Shown piece after piece: positions 62,234 to 64,000 of a DNA stretch of 64,000 nucleotides; position 1 is the stretch's first letter, and the number at the start of each line of letters is the position of its first letter. The position numbers and the translations under genes were made by a program. The notes below the pieces were generated by a model. The model did no database searches. It was not told the origin of the DNA and was given only the letters and a program-made list of their open reading frames with translations. This stretch comes from JACCTH01 sp035253825 (GTDB taxonomy: Bacteria; Actinomycetota; Acidimicrobiia; Spongiisociales; ZC4RG35): NCBI GenBank assembly GCA_035253825.1, contig DATFBM010000047.1, positions 38,690 through 102,689 of the forward strand, in the 5' to 3' direction.

Positions 62234-63559
62234 GTGAACAAAGAAGCCGAGTACGTCCTCCGGACTGTGGAGGAAAGGGGCATCCGATTCATCCGCCTCT
62301 GGTTTACCGACGTCCAGGGCTTCCTGAAATCGGTTTCGATCAGCCCCTCCGAGCTGGAGGTGGCCTTCGAAGAAGGTATGACTTTCGACGGATCGGCGAT
62401 TGACGGGTACGCCCGGGTGCAGGAGGCAGACATGCTGGCTCGCCCCGATGCCGCTTCCTTCCAGATTCTCCCCTGGCGGCCCGATCAGCAGGTGGCGCGG
62501 ATGTTTTGTGACATCGTCACCCCCGACGGCGCACCGTTCGAGGGAGACCCCCGGGGAGTGCTGAAGCGCAACCTCCAGACCGCGGCCGACATGGGATTCA
62601 ACTTTTACGTGGCTCCCGAGCTCGAGTTCTTCTACTTCCGCGACTCCGGCCCCGACCCCCAGGTCCTCGATCGGGGCGGCTACTTCGATCTGACCCCGCT
62701 CGACAACGCCCAGGAATATCGGCGTAAGACCATCAACGCTCTCGAGCTGATGGGGATCCCGGTGGAGCACTCGCACCATGAAGTGGCTCCGAGCCAGCAC
62801 GAGATCATCGTCCGCTACACGGATGCCTTGACCATGGCCGACAACATCATGACCTTTCGGTTAACCGTGAAGGAAGTCGCCATGGAACACGACATCTACG
62901 CCACCTTCATGCCCAAACCGCTGGAGGACTTTGACGGGTCGGGGATGCACCTTCACCTCTCCCTCTTCGAAGGCGACCGCAACGCCTTCTTCGAACCGGG
63001 CTCGGACAACGGTCTCTCCAAGGTCGGCCAGCAATTCGTTGCCGGCCTTCTGACTCACGCCGCCGAGATCACTGCTGTCACCAATCAATGGGTCAACTCC
63101 TACAAGCGGCTGGTAGCCGGATTCGATGCACCGATCTGGATCTCTTGGGCGCGCAACAACCAGTCGGCGTTGGTAAGGGTGCCGCTGGCCAAGAAAGGGA
63201 AATCGTCGAGCGTGCGGGTCGAATACCGCTCACCCGATGCCGCCGCCAATCCCTACCTGGCCCTGTCCGCGGTGCTGGCGGCGGGGATGGCTGGCATACG
63301 AAACGGCTACGAGCTTCCCCCCGAAGTGCAAGACGACGTCCACGCCCTCACCGCCTCCGAGCGGGCGGCGGCGGGAGTCGCTCGCTTGCCAGAAACCCTG
63401 GCGGATGCCCTCGATCGGATGGAGCGTTCCGAGCTCATGGCTGAGGCCCTCGGCGAGCATGTTTTCTCTTGGTTCCTCCGCAACAAGCGCAAGGAGTGGG
63501 ACCGCTATCAGCACCACGTCTCCCGTTTCGAGCTCGAGACCTACCTCCCAGTTCTCTGA
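62234..63559 (+). CDS. glnA: glutamine synthetase type I
   Basis: The 441-residue enzyme makes glutamine from glutamate, ammonium and ATP. It shows GMTFDGSAIDGYARVQEADM near residue 48, the metal site PELEFFYF, HHEVAPSQHEI, SGMHLHLSLF, NQWVNSYKRLV and VRVEYRSPDAAANPYLAL. The length and lack of insertions suggest the GSI-alpha subtype. GYELPPE near the C-terminus keeps a Tyr where E. coli is adenylylated, but this alone does not show modification. The GTG at 62234 is 73 bp behind corA. A GlnR-like gene follows after 7 nt. Confidence 0.95.
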   Translation: MNKEAEYVLRTVEERGIRFIRLWFTDVQGFLKSVSISPSELEVAFEEGMTFDGSAIDGYARVQEADMLARPDAASFQILPWRPDQQVARMFCDIVTPDGAPFEGDPRGVLKRNLQTAADMGFNFYVAPELEFFYFRDSGPDPQVLDRGGYFDLTPLDNAQEYRRKTINALELMGIPVEHSHHEVAPSQHEIIVRYTDALTMADNIMTFRLTVKEVAMEHDIYATFMPKPLEDFDGSGMHLHLSLFEGDRNAFFEPGSDNGLSKVGQQFVAGLLTHAAEITAVTNQWVNSYKRLVAGFDAPIWISWARNNQSALVRVPLAKKGKSSSVRVEYRSPDAAANPYLALSAVLAAGMAGIRNGYELPPEVQDDVHALTASERAAAGVARLPETLADALDRMERSELMAEALGEHVFSWFLRNKRKEWDRYQHHVSRFELETYLPVL

Positions 63560-63566
63560 CGGTCTG

Positions 63567-64000
63567 GTGATCTCGGTCTTTCCTCCGGATCCATCGGAGT
63601 CCCTGCTCGACGCACTGGCCCGAGCTCGGATTGAGTACCGAGCCATCGCCGAAATCGAGGCCGAGCCCCCGCCAGAAAGTGCTGCCCTCCTGGTCGAGCT
63701 CGGCTCCGAGCCTCGTCGACGACTTCGAGCCATCGAGGGTCTGCCAGCCACCAATCCCCTGCCGGTGATGCTCATCGCCGAACCCGATCATGTCGAGCTG
63801 CTGGGAAGCGCCGTCGGCCTCGGCGATTTCATCCTCGCCCCCGTCAATCCGGCCGAGTTGGAATTACGCCTTCATCGGCTGACTCGAGCCGAGGGGACCG
63901 ATGAGATCCATCATTTCAAGGACCTCGAGCTCAACCTTTTCACTTACCAGGCCACGCTTGATTCGGCCCCGATCGATCTCACGTATATGGAGTACGAACT
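63567..64000 (+). CDS. GlnR-like OmpR-type regulator, 3' end cut by window edge
   Basis: The frame opens at GTG 63567 and is still open at base 64000, giving 144 complete codons. The first part is a receiver-like domain (LPVMLIAEPDHVELLGSAVG, GDFILAPVNPAELELRLHRL) in which the usual acidic pocket and phospho-Asp are not obvious, as in orphan regulators like GlnR. The last part, FKDLELNLFTYQATLDSAPI then DLTYMEYE, is the start of an OmpR winged helix. Placement right after glnA and the GlnR-type box before amtB support a nitrogen role. Confidence 0.75.
   Translation, partial: MISVFPPDPSESLLDALARARIEYRAIAEIEAEPPPESAALLVELGSEPRRRLRAIEGLPATNPLPVMLIAEPDHVELLGSAVGLGDFILAPVNPAELELRLHRLTRAEGTDEIHHFKDLELNLFTYQATLDSAPIDLTYMEYE

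Noticed and set aside
60407..62800. A 797-codon minus-strand open frame opposite tetR, corA and the start of glnA.
   Set aside because: It is antisense to three well-supported genes, has a low-complexity Gly/Asp/Arg/His-rich product with no domain, and is the codon-bias shadow expected in high-GC DNA.

Overview
The window is a compact, high-GC chromosomal stretch from an actinomycete-type bacterium. I infer a deep-branching Actinomycetota, perhaps Acidimicrobiia-like, with low confidence. The case rests on GTTCACC-type PHO boxes, a GlnR-type operator and GlnR-like regulator, a GlnK/GlnD pair, an LigD-style ligase, RegX3/SenX3-like phosphate sensing, many GTG/TTG starts and a lipoprotein-rich envelope. 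Genes are tightly packed. No gap exceeds about 210 bp, so no long gene-free stretch needs explaining. I saw no tRNA, rRNA, insertion sequence, prophage or CRISPR array.

Layout. 1-4.4 kb: a partial TPR protein, a small duplicated-HTH protein, a 47-residue membrane peptide, a LysR regulator, an acetyltransferase and a winged-helix protein. 4.4-10.2 kb (minus): a respiratory formate dehydrogenase operon (fdhA-fdhB-fdhC-fdhE) followed by a DoxX-like gene. The catalytic subunit is a UGA-selenocysteine protein with a recognisable SECIS hairpin. 10.3-13.7 kb: clpB, an HxlR regulator and a small divergent gene. 13.7-24.2 kb: a nitrogen region. It holds an ethanolamine-type gamma-glutamylation pathway (permease, glutamine-synthetase-like ligase, SDR, aldehyde dehydrogenase, GATase) wrapped around amtB-glnK-glnD. 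A GlnR-type operator lies before amtB.

24.3-33.3 kb: a PE-ligase, mscL, a PadR regulator with a HAAS/NfeD fusion and an SPFH protein, an exporter, an M20 hydrolase and an ECF sigma/anti-sigma pair. 33.3-46.0 kb: a PQQ-propeller protein with a CapA-like protein, two amino-acid ABC importers, a second sigma/anti-sigma pair and dxs. 46.1-52.0 kb: CFA synthase, aldo-keto reductase, topoisomerase IB, small proteins and a PHP/PolX-like protein. 52-60.4 kb (minus): ppk, then pstSCAB-phoU-regX3-senX3 behind a PHO box. 60.5-64 kb: TetR, CorA, glutamine synthetase and the start of a GlnR-like regulator.

The most notable observation is the gene at 15751-16437. It encodes a MerB (organomercurial lyase)-like protein whose frame is interrupted by a single UGA. 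That UGA falls where MerB has its catalytic Cys159. The frame continues with family-like sequence and ends in a 4-nt overlap with the next gene's start. A small hairpin with a GGUC loop begins 11 nt after the UGA, the same spacing as in fdhA of this window. This suggests a selenocysteine-containing MerB homologue, made in an operon with the ethanolamine-type dehydrogenase and amidotransferase. Two dispersed palindromic intergenic repeat families (six copies in all) and four convergent gene pairs with interlocked 4-nt stop codons are also visible.
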